Positions 1 to 4,679 of a stretch of 5,546 nucleotides of DNA are shown piece by piece. Below the pieces are notes generated by a model. The model made no database searches. It was not told the DNA's origin and saw nothing but the letters and a program-made list of their open reading frames with translations. The stretch covers positions 1 through 5,546 of the forward strand of contig PFIF01000159.1 of NCBI GenBank assembly GCA_002782605.1. Direction: 5' to 3'. The number at the start of each line of letters is the position of its first letter. Position 1 is the first letter of the stretch. The DNA comes from Deltaproteobacteria bacterium CG_4_8_14_3_um_filter_43_13 (lineage in GTDB: Bacteria > Desulfobacterota > UBA8473). A program made the translations under genes and the position numbers.

Positions 1-8
1 CTATGTTG

Positions 9-45
9 CCCCCTCCCCTTAATCCCCTCCCACCAAGGGAGGGGA
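9..45. repeat. C/G-rich palindromic repeat (element 1)
   Basis: A C-rich run at 9-18 is followed by a perfect 9-bp inverted repeat: arm TCCCCTCCC at 23-31, loop ACCAA at 32-36, arm GGGAGGGGA at 37-45. Read on the minus strand, the order is C-arm, TTGGT loop, G-arm, then a further G-rich tail. The element at 4260-4305 has the same order on the plus strand, so the two look like members of one dispersed family in opposite orientation. Palindromes of this composition recur in intergenic DNA of many anaerobic bacteria; that is recollection, not a search result. The element could fold in RNA, but no T-run follows, so it is not a convincing intrinsic terminator. Confidence 0.7.
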
Positions 46-71
46 GACATTTTTGGTAAAGTTATTTATGA

Positions 72-332
72 GTCAAAGCACTAGATGCTATCTGTATGGG
101 TAAGATGTGCAGAAAGCACAATTTTGATTCGCTCGGAATCAGTAGCTGGATGGCTGGGATAGTGTATCATACATTGGGAACCAACATCACTTACAGGGAT
201 GATGAGAAGGAGAATCTTTTTTTAAGAGATAGAGAATTAGTTGGCGAGAGAGATGCATTTCATAAACTTCATAATTCCATGGAAGATGCTCTTAATAAAA
301 CCAAGTACTTTAAGAATTATAATGGCGAGTAA
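72..332 (+). pseudogene. C-terminal remnant of an enoyl-CoA hydratase/isomerase-family gene
   Basis: An open frame with an ATG at 96 encodes 78 residues and stops at 330-332. It matches the C-terminal end of the intact crotonase-family protein at 3313-4182: HTLGTN is identical (residues 25-30 here, 250-255 there), and FHKLH (55-59) matches FHGLH (278-282), with similar charged spacing between. The similarity continues upstream of the ATG: codons 72-95 read VKALDAIC, leading into MGK, and align with the RDVIAIGK region of the intact protein. The ATG is therefore internal to the old gene. The frame is closed by TGA at 69-71 and TAA at 57-59, there is no ribosome binding site at 96, and palindrome element 1 lies just upstream. 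About two thirds of a normal crotonase, including both oxyanion-hole segments, is absent from the window. The rest may lie further left or be deleted. It is divergent from the intact copy, so it is an old paralogue or a different family member, not a recent duplicate. Confidence 0.8.
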
Positions 333-350
333 GAGTCTTGAGACGAAGAA

Positions 351-475
351 TGCAAGGATGCACCTGCATTGAGGCAGGTTAGACCGGGACTGCCAGGAAG
401 CAAAATGGCATTGTGTTTGTGGATTCTAATAAGTGTATGGGATGTCGTGCCTGATTGGGTTTTGGGTACGGGTTA
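351..475 (+). pseudogene. Decayed ferredoxin-like [4Fe-4S] subunit fragment (DmsB/NrfC-like)
   Basis: Two frames joined by an apparent frameshift near 380-383 recall the middle of a four-cluster electron-transfer subunit. Codons from 351 read CKDAPALRQV, resembling the usual C-x-x-P-C region. Codons 383-451 read TGTARKQNGIVF followed by VDSNKCMGCRA and then TGA at 452-454. The string NGIVFVDSNKCMGCRA is very characteristic of the iron-sulfur subunits of DMSO-reductase-type oxidoreductases, where the next residue is normally Cys; here the expected Cys codon is TGA. The frame after the TGA reads LGFGYGL, loosely like the CPYG segment that normally follows. Another stop (TAG 380-382) sits at the frameshift. 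Several cluster cysteines are therefore lost and no start is present, so this is debris. It overlaps the upstream end of the longest frame of the next gene and argues against using the GTG at 433 as that gene's start. Confidence 0.65.
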
Positions 476-483
476 AAAAAATG

Positions 484-490
484 AAAGGAG
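484..490 (+). promoter_or_regulatory. Ribosome binding site deciding the start at 499
   Basis: AAAGGAG lies 8 nt ahead of the ATG at 499-501. The same frame is open further up to a GTG at 433, but that GTG has no Shine-Dalgarno sequence and the intervening codons come from the ferredoxin remnant. The ATG at 499 also gives MACIKSTGAYVP, a typical beginning for HMG-CoA-synthase-like proteins. Confidence 0.8.
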
Positions 491-498
491 TGGATATT

Positions 499-1917
499 AT
501 GGCTTGTATCAAATCAACAGGAGCTTACGTCCCTTTTCATCGGCTGAAAAGGGAGGAGATTGGTCGAGCGTGGGGCAGTGGCCCCTTGAGTGGCGAAAAA
601 GCGATTGCCAATTATGACGAAGATAGCATTACCATGGCCGTAGAAGCAGGAATGGATTGTTTATCCGGCTTCAATCGAGAGGAAATCAATGCCTTGTATT
701 TTGCCAGCACTACTGCCCCGTATCGGGAAAAACAGGCAGCAGCCTTAATTGCCAATGCCCTGGCTTTACCGCGGAATATTTCTACAGCCGATTTTTCCGG
801 TTCCTTGAGGGCGGGTACAAATGCCATCATGGCAGCCATGGATGCGGTTTCTGCAGACCCTTCAAGGAATGTGCTGGTAATCGCCTCGGATTGCCGGTTG
901 GGTGTGCCTGGGTCGAATTTCGAGCAGGTTTTTGGTGACGGGGCGGCGGCATTGATCGTAGGAAGCAGCGGCAATGTAAGGATTTTAAAAAGCTATAGCC
1001 ATGCGGAAGAGATTATTGACATATGGAGAACACAGGAAGACAGGTATGTGAAGATGTGGGAGGAGCGTTTCGTCTTTTTAGAGGGATACATTGCTAACGT
1101 CCGTGAAGCAGTGACCACATTTTTAAGGGAAGAAGGTTCGACATTAAAAGATTTTACGAAGGTTGTTCTTTTTGCCCCAGATCAGCGCAACTTCCGGGAA
1201 GTAGCCAGGATGTTAAGGCTAGAAAAAGAACAGACACAAAACCCTCTATTGGAAGAAGTCGGCAATACCGGTGCTGCTCACGCCTTGATGATGATGGTCA
1301 ACTCTTTGGAAGAGGCAAAAGCCGGTGACAGGCTGTTGCTCGTAAGTTATGGCGATGGTTGTGATCTTTTTGTATTGCAGGTAGAAAAAGAGTTTTCCCA
1401 GAATCCAGAACGGCGGGGGATAAGAGGTTTTCTCAAGTCCAGGATGTTTATCAAGAACTATGAGAAGTATATACAGATGAAAAGACTCATGCAGGTAGAG
1501 ACAGGACGACGCCGACCGCCAGCAATGTCTTCCGCTTCCGTGCTCCATAGAGATCGAGATATGGTCTTAGGTCTTTACGCAGGTAAATGTAAAGGCTGCG
1601 GCAGACTGTTTTTCCCTCCCCAGCGTGTCTGTCTCTATTGCCGTACTAAAGATCAATACGACACAGTGAGACTTGCCGATAAAAAAGGAAAACTTTTCAC
1701 CTTTTGTAAAGATTTCCTGGCTCAATCAATCGATCCCCCGGTAATAACAAGCATCGTTCATCTGGATTTAGAAGAGGGAGTCAGAGTCTTTTGTACCATG
1801 AGTGATCGAGACCCTGACACTGTGAAAGTGGATATGCCTGTGGAGATGACCTTTAAGAAAATAAGCGAAGCAGAAGGATTTTTTAATTATTTTTGGAAAT
1901 GCAGGCCCGTAAGATAA
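499..1917 (+). CDS. HMG-CoA synthase-like protein fused to a DUF35 zinc-ribbon/OB-fold domain
   Basis: This 472-residue protein starts at ATG 499. Residues 1 to about 300 form a thiolase-superfamily HMG-CoA-synthase-like region, with markers such as GSLRAGT (101-107), FGDGAAALIVG (145-155), VGNTGAA (254-260) and SYGDG (283-287). Residues about 340-472 form a DUF35 domain: a zinc ribbon with C364, C367, C378 and C381 (CxxC-x10-CxxC), then an OB-fold. By motif alignment to archaeal HMG-CoA synthases (from memory), the three catalytic positions are changed: the nucleophilic Cys falls on L103 (S102 adjacent), the Glu on T71 in STTAPY, and the His on A226 in FAPDQ. Classical HMG-CoA synthesis is therefore unlikely. 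In known systems DUF35 proteins bind CoA and bridge or complete thiolases (archaeal thiolase/HMGCS/DUF35 complex; BbsAB). The thiolase gene begins 75 bp downstream, so a thiolase partner role is inferred. The fold and fusion are well supported; the reaction, if any, is unknown. Databases would probably label it hydroxymethylglutaryl-CoA synthase family, which would overstate it. Confidence 0.9.
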   Translation: MACIKSTGAYVPFHRLKREEIGRAWGSGPLSGEKAIANYDEDSITMAVEAGMDCLSGFNREEINALYFASTTAPYREKQAAALIANALALPRNISTADFSGSLRAGTNAIMAAMDAVSADPSRNVLVIASDCRLGVPGSNFEQVFGDGAAALIVGSSGNVRILKSYSHAEEIIDIWRTQEDRYVKMWEERFVFLEGYIANVREAVTTFLREEGSTLKDFTKVVLFAPDQRNFREVARMLRLEKEQTQNPLLEEVGNTGAAHALMMMVNSLEEAKAGDRLLLVSYGDGCDLFVLQVEKEFSQNPERRGIRGFLKSRMFIKNYEKYIQMKRLMQVETGRRRPPAMSSASVLHRDRDMVLGLYAGKCKGCGRLFFPPQRVCLYCRTKDQYDTVRLADKKGKLFTFCKDFLAQSIDPPVITSIVHLDLEEGVRVFCTMSDRDPDTVKVDMPVEMTFKKISEAEGFFNYFWKCRPVR

Positions 1918-1992
1918 CAGTGTCAGGTCGTAGTCCTTTCGTTATGAAATCCAAAAGATCAGCAACAACCTTAAAATGAGGAGAGGATATCT

Positions 1993-3171
1993 ATGAGAGT
2001 CGATGCTATTAGAGATAAAGTTGCCATAATTGGTATGGGTTGCACTAAGTTTGGAGAAAATTGGAATAAGAGTGTGGATGACATGATCGTGGATGCTGCG
2101 TACGAAGCCTTCAGCGATGCAGGCATCTCTCCTGACGACGTTCAGGCAGCATGGATGGGGACTATGGCTTCAGGGTTGGGAGGGATAAGTATTGGCATTC
2201 CATTGAAATTTCGCAATATTCCTATAAGCAGGGTGGAGAATGCCTGCGCTACCGGTATGGATGCCCTGAGAAACGCCTCCATGTCCGTAGCTTTAGGGAT
2301 GTATGATATTGTTCTCGTAGTTGGCGTTGAAAAATTGAAGGATAGCGGTTTGGGTGGCTTGCCCGAATTCTTCAGCCATCCCGTATATGGCCAGGGATTT
2401 ACTGCGCCAGGACGTTGGGCACTGGCGGCCACCAGATACTTTGAGATTAATAATATCCCACCGGAAGAGGGGAAAAGAGCTCTGGCGAAGATTTCTGTAA
2501 AGAATCACCACAATGGAAGTATGTCTCCCAAGGCCCATTTTCAACGAGATATCACATTGGAGCAAGCACTAAATGCCCCGATAATCGCATGGCCTTTGGG
2601 CCTTTTTGATTGTTGCCCTACGACTGACGGAGCGGCTGCAGCACTAATCTGTCCTGCGGACATGGCTCCTTCTTTTACACAGGATTACGTGTTAATAAAA
2701 GGGTTCGGGTTGGCTATGGGACCAGGATTGGGAAAAGAGGATATAGATTTCAAGTATGATCGCTTGCCTGAGACTATAGCTGCAGGGCAGCAGGCCTATG
2801 CTGCGGCAGGGGTAAAAGAGCCACGTAAAGAGATCAGTTGTGCTCAACTTCATGATTGTTTCACCATAGCGGAACTTCTTGAATACGAGGCACTGGGTTT
2901 TAGTGAGCCGGGAAGGGCACTTGATGATGTGGAAGCAGGTACTTTTACCTTAGAGGGAGAGCTACCGGTAAATACTGACGGAGGGCTTAAGGCGTTCGGT
3001 CATCCTATAGGTGCAACGGGATTACGTATGTGTTATGAACTTTATCATCAGTTATTGGGCAAAGCCGGTCCCAGGCAGATCAAGAATCCTGCCCTTGGAT
3101 TGGCTATGGCGCAAGGAGGACATCCAGGAATGCTTATGCCAATCGTTACTATCCTGGGAAGAAAGGACTAA
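1993..3171 (+). CDS. Thiolase, SCP2-type / DUF35-associated acyl-CoA acetyltransferase
   Basis: The 392-residue protein has the usual length of a thiolase. Thiolases cleave a 3-ketoacyl-CoA with CoA, or condense two acyl-CoAs in reverse, in the cytoplasm. Visible catalytic elements are the nucleophile Cys85 in VENACATGMDA (81-91), HDCF at 287-290, and GHPIGATG at 336-343 with His337. The C-terminal CxG cysteine of classical thiolases is absent: the segment reads AMAQGGHPGM (371-380), with Ala373 about where the Cys would be. In SCP2-type thiolases the Cys of HDCF is thought to take over that role, here Cys289. The start has a good site, GAGGAGAGG at 1978-1986, 6 nt before ATG 1993. The gene lies 75 bp after the HMGCS-like/DUF35 fusion. 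Because DUF35 proteins typically pair with this thiolase class, the two products probably form a complex (inference). The substrate is not readable. A bare sterol-carrier-type aldolase is an alternative, since Ltp2-like aldolases share fold and DUF35 partners, but the intact Cys85 favours a true thiolase. Confidence 0.92.
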   Translation: MRVDAIRDKVAIIGMGCTKFGENWNKSVDDMIVDAAYEAFSDAGISPDDVQAAWMGTMASGLGGISIGIPLKFRNIPISRVENACATGMDALRNASMSVALGMYDIVLVVGVEKLKDSGLGGLPEFFSHPVYGQGFTAPGRWALAATRYFEINNIPPEEGKRALAKISVKNHHNGSMSPKAHFQRDITLEQALNAPIIAWPLGLFDCCPTTDGAAAALICPADMAPSFTQDYVLIKGFGLAMGPGLGKEDIDFKYDRLPETIAAGQQAYAAAGVKEPRKEISCAQLHDCFTIAELLEYEALGFSEPGRALDDVEAGTFTLEGELPVNTDGGLKAFGHPIGATGLRMCYELYHQLLGKAGPRQIKNPALGLAMAQGGHPGMLMPIVTILGRKD

Positions 3172-3312
3172 TCGACTTATATTGAGATTCCGAGAGAATT
3201 CAGGAGTCCGCGGACAGTTATCAGTTATTACATTAACAAGGAAATATCATCATTGAACAACAAATGACAAATGACTGATGACGAATGACCAATCAAAAGA
3301 GGAGGTGTCAAA
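3172..3312 (+). other. Intergenic spacer between thiolase and crotonase genes
   Basis: No gene is seen in these 141 bp. The spacer holds a perfect 10-bp palindrome GTCCGCGGAC (3206-3215), preceded by GAATTCAGGAG, then a heptanucleotide tandem repeat (3262-3289), and ends with the strong ribosome binding site GAGGAGGTG (3299-3307) of the next gene. No promoter with convincing -35 and -10 boxes was found, so read-through from the thiolase gene is the simplest expectation. Confidence 0.5.
3262..3289 (+). repeat. Four-unit heptanucleotide tandem repeat
   Basis: Four consecutive 7-nt units each end in ATGAC: AAATGAC, AAATGAC, TGATGAC and GAATGAC. The ATGAC cores start at 3264, 3271, 3278 and 3285, exactly 7 nt apart, so the unit is (RR or TG)ATGAC. 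The array ends 9 nt before the ribosome binding site of the crotonase-family gene. A period of 7 is not a codon multiple, and the units contain ATG and TGA in several frames, so it is not coding. It looks like slippage-type intergenic repeat DNA; a regulatory role is possible but not shown. Confidence 0.75.
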
Positions 3313-4182
3313 ATGGTTGAAAGAAAAGAGCTGAAGAGGGTTATCTATGAGAAGGATGGCAACATTGCAGCGATCACCTTGAATTATCCTGAGAAGTTAA
3401 ATGCAATGGATTTTCCAGGTGATGGAGGGATTTGTGATAGTTTCTATAGAGATGCACTGGACCTGGCGGAGAAGGATGATGAGATAAAGGTCGTAATGAT
3501 AAAGGCGGCAGGTAGGGCCTTTTGTGCGGGGCACGATCTCAGCAGGGTGGGGTTTGTATACGGAATGGAGCAGGGGAAACGCGCTGGCCAACAACCGAGG
3601 CTGAAAGTTGACAATGCCTGGTTTGACAAAACATTCCGCAGATTGTTTCTCTTCCCCAAGATCACGATTGCCGTGGTACAAGGCATAGCCTTCGGTGAAG
3701 GCATTATGATAACCGAGAGTTGTGATCTGGCGGTGGCTTCTGAAGATGCCGTATTCAGTCATAGGGAACAACGGCTGGCATTCGGCGGACAGGTCAGCCC
3801 TCTGGCAGTAGTGACTTACGGGTTAAAGAGAGCCCTTGACATTTGGCTGACAGGGAGAGATGTAACTGCTGCTGAGGCTTTGCAGATCGGACTGGTAAAT
3901 AGAGTAGTGCCAAGAGACAAGCTCGATGAGGAGGCAGACAAGTTAGCTCAGAATCTGGCAACTCTTGGACGCGATGTCATCGCCATAGGGAAGGCATCGC
4001 GCCAGCAAACATATTCTCAAATGGGGATACTTGCAGGATGGGATATCGCCGGTTTGACACACACCCTGGGTACAAACGTTCACTGGTATCCCGGTGAGTA
4101 TAACTTCTTTAAAGAGAGGAGGAACAAGGGGGAGAAGGCTGGTTTTCATGGGCTTCATGACCAGTTTGAGAAAAAAGAATAA
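3313..4182 (+). CDS. Enoyl-CoA hydratase/isomerase (crotonase) family protein
   Basis: The 289-residue protein is longer than the usual ~260 for crotonases, mainly through a C-terminal extension (about 235-289) containing HTLGTN and FHGLH. The start is ATG 3313, 5 nt after GAGGAGGTG. Family features are LNYPEKLNAM (23-32), the first oxyanion-hole segment FCAGHDL (70-76), the second GIAFGEG (124-130), and SCDLAVASEDAVF (136-148). The family normally hydrates enoyl-CoA or shifts double bonds in CoA-linked acids. Aligned to rat crotonase, Glu164 is kept as E152 in SHREQ (149-153), but Glu144 falls on M132. Two-glutamate hydratases need both, so a simple syn-hydratase is doubtful; an isomerase, hydrolase or other crotonase-fold reaction is possible, and E129 or E135 might compensate. 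Its place after the thiolase and before a CoA-transferase supports acyl-CoA degradation. A divergent remnant of the same subfamily lies at 72-332. Confidence 0.9.
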   Translation: MVERKELKRVIYEKDGNIAAITLNYPEKLNAMDFPGDGGICDSFYRDALDLAEKDDEIKVVMIKAAGRAFCAGHDLSRVGFVYGMEQGKRAGQQPRLKVDNAWFDKTFRRLFLFPKITIAVVQGIAFGEGIMITESCDLAVASEDAVFSHREQRLAFGGQVSPLAVVTYGLKRALDIWLTGRDVTAAEALQIGLVNRVVPRDKLDEEADKLAQNLATLGRDVIAIGKASRQQTYSQMGILAGWDIAGLTHTLGTNVHWYPGEYNFFKERRNKGEKAGFHGLHDQFEKKE

Positions 4183-4259
4183 GGCTCCATTCCAATTACT
4201 GACTTCTCAAATTTGGGGTTTGGCAACTAACTTGATTGCATAGGAATTTCCATTTTTCA

Positions 4260-4305
4260 CCCCCACCCTTCCCCTCCCCCCTTGAGGGGGAGGGCGGGGT
4301 GGGGG
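4260..4305. repeat. C/G-rich palindromic repeat (element 2)
   Basis: This is a 46-nt imperfect palindrome. Inner stem CCCCC (4277-4281) pairs with GGGGG (4286-4290) around a TTGA loop. After a one-base bulge, TCCC-type pairing continues, then a small internal loop, then an outer stem of about 9 bp (4260-4268 with 4297-4305) including A4265-T4300. As single-stranded RNA or DNA it would be very stable. It is followed by TAAGTTCATTG, not a T-run, so intrinsic termination is only possible, not shown. It shares composition and layout with element 1 (9-45) in the opposite orientation. Confidence 0.8.
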
Positions 4306-4381
4306 GTAAGTTCATTGTATGGGATTTCCTTTTTAAATAACTTTAGGCACTTCAAAAACGGATAAGCATGAGGAAATCCGG

Positions 4382-4549
4382 ATGGGAATAACTGCTAAAA
4401 AAGTTGCGGAAATCTACAGGGTTAACAGAAAGGAAATGGAACTCCATGCCTGTTACAGCCATAAACGGGCTGTTGAAGCAAGGGATGCAGGCAAGTTTGC
4501 GGATGAAATTATCACTGTTAACAGAAACTTAAAAAGCGGACATTTCTAA
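4382..4549 (+). pseudogene. Internal remnant of a classical acetyl-CoA acetyltransferase (thiolase)
   Basis: A 55-codon frame begins MGITAKKVAEIYRV and contains SHKRAVEARDAG and KFADEI, ending in TAA at 4547-4549. The order MGITAxxVA, a SHxRA helix and a FADEI strand is the hallmark of the central region (around residues 150-210) of classical thiolases. The catalytic Cys region that should precede it and both downstream catalytic motifs are missing. The frame is open upstream only to a TAA at 4334-4336, and the codons there do not look like thiolase. No ribosome binding site precedes the ATG at 4382. The intact thiolase at 1993-3171 lacks this MGITA/FADEI signature, so the remnant comes from a different thiolase class and is not a partial copy of its neighbour. 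It lies about 75 bp downstream of palindrome element 2. Confidence 0.82.
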
Positions 4550-4567
4550 ATTGGCTTGACCCCAGTG

Positions 4568-4588
4568 AAAAAAGCTATTGACTTTTTT
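4568..4588 (+). repeat. Short inverted repeat in the CoA-transferase leader
   Basis: AAAAAAG (4568-4574) and CTTTTTT (4582-4588) form a perfect 7-bp inverted repeat around CTATTGA. It is A/T-rich with C and G runs outside (4560-4563 and 4589-4593). It overlaps the candidate -35 box at 4578-4583. The stem is too weak to call a terminator with confidence. Confidence 0.35.
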
Positions 4589-4604
4589 GGGGGTGTGATA
4601 TAGG
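4578..4604 (+). promoter_or_regulatory. Possible sigma-70-type promoter for the CoA-transferase gene
   Basis: TTGACT (4578-4583) is followed after 15 nt by TATAGG (4599-4604). The -35 box is near consensus; the -10 box is weak and the spacing short. Transcription from here would give a leader of about 70 nt. This is only a candidate, offered because the upstream 400 bp are non-coding and the gene may need its own promoter. Confidence 0.25.
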
Positions 4605-4629
4605 GATTTTTTCAGGTGCCCTATCCCCC
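4589..4629 (+). other. Possible hairpin in the leader of the CoA-transferase gene
   Basis: ATAGGG (4600-4605) pairs perfectly with CCCTAT (4619-4624) around a 13-nt loop, and GGGGG (4589-4593) can pair with CCCCC (4625-4629) if TGTGAT is bulged out. The structure ends about 40 nt before the ribosome binding site. It overlaps the candidate -10 box, so it could be an operator-like or RNA element, or chance. Confidence 0.3.
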
Positions 4630-4670
4630 AGAACCAGCGTAAAGGACAATTGTCACCACCAATAACTAAC

Positions 4671-4675
4671 GGAGG
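4671..4675 (+). promoter_or_regulatory. Ribosome binding site of the CoA-transferase gene
   Basis: GGAGG lies 4 nt before the ATG at 4680. The spacing is rather short, but the resulting start MSLPLEGIKVLDFS is typical of the family. A TTG two codons later (4686) would be better spaced and cannot be excluded; it would change only two residues. Confidence 0.7.
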
Positions 4676-4679
4676 TCGT

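Larger units (their letters stand above)
4183..4679 (+). other. 497-bp region without an intact gene
   Basis: From left to right it holds about 75 bp with nothing recognisable, the G/C-rich palindrome (4260-4305), a thiolase remnant (4382-4549), and a 130-bp leader with inverted repeats and a weak promoter candidate before the CoA-transferase gene. This break separates the three-gene block from the CoA-transferase, so joint transcription of all four genes is uncertain. Confidence 0.7.

Noticed and set aside
55..72. Sequence similarity just after both palindromes (GGTAAAGTTATTTATG at 55-70 versus GGTAAGTTCATTGTATG at 4305-4321)
   Set aside because: It needs three gaps over about 20 A/T-rich bases and the palindromes are in opposite orientation, so chance is likely.
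96..332. A free-standing 78-residue protein
   Set aside because: No ribosome binding site; similarity to the crotonase C-terminus extends upstream of the ATG to a stop at 69-71, so it is treated as a gene remnant.
612..974. 120-codon minus-strand frame
   Set aside because: It lies wholly inside the well-supported HMGCS-like gene on the opposite strand and has no recognisable domain.
3206..3215. GTCCGCGGAC palindrome as an operator
   Set aside because: A single 10-bp palindrome with no nearby promoter or regulator gene; too little to call a binding site.
4260..4305. Intrinsic terminator after the crotonase gene
   Set aside because: The hairpin is strong, but it is nearly 80 bp past the stop codon, no T-run follows, and a sister element occurs at 9-45, so a dispersed repeat is the better reading.
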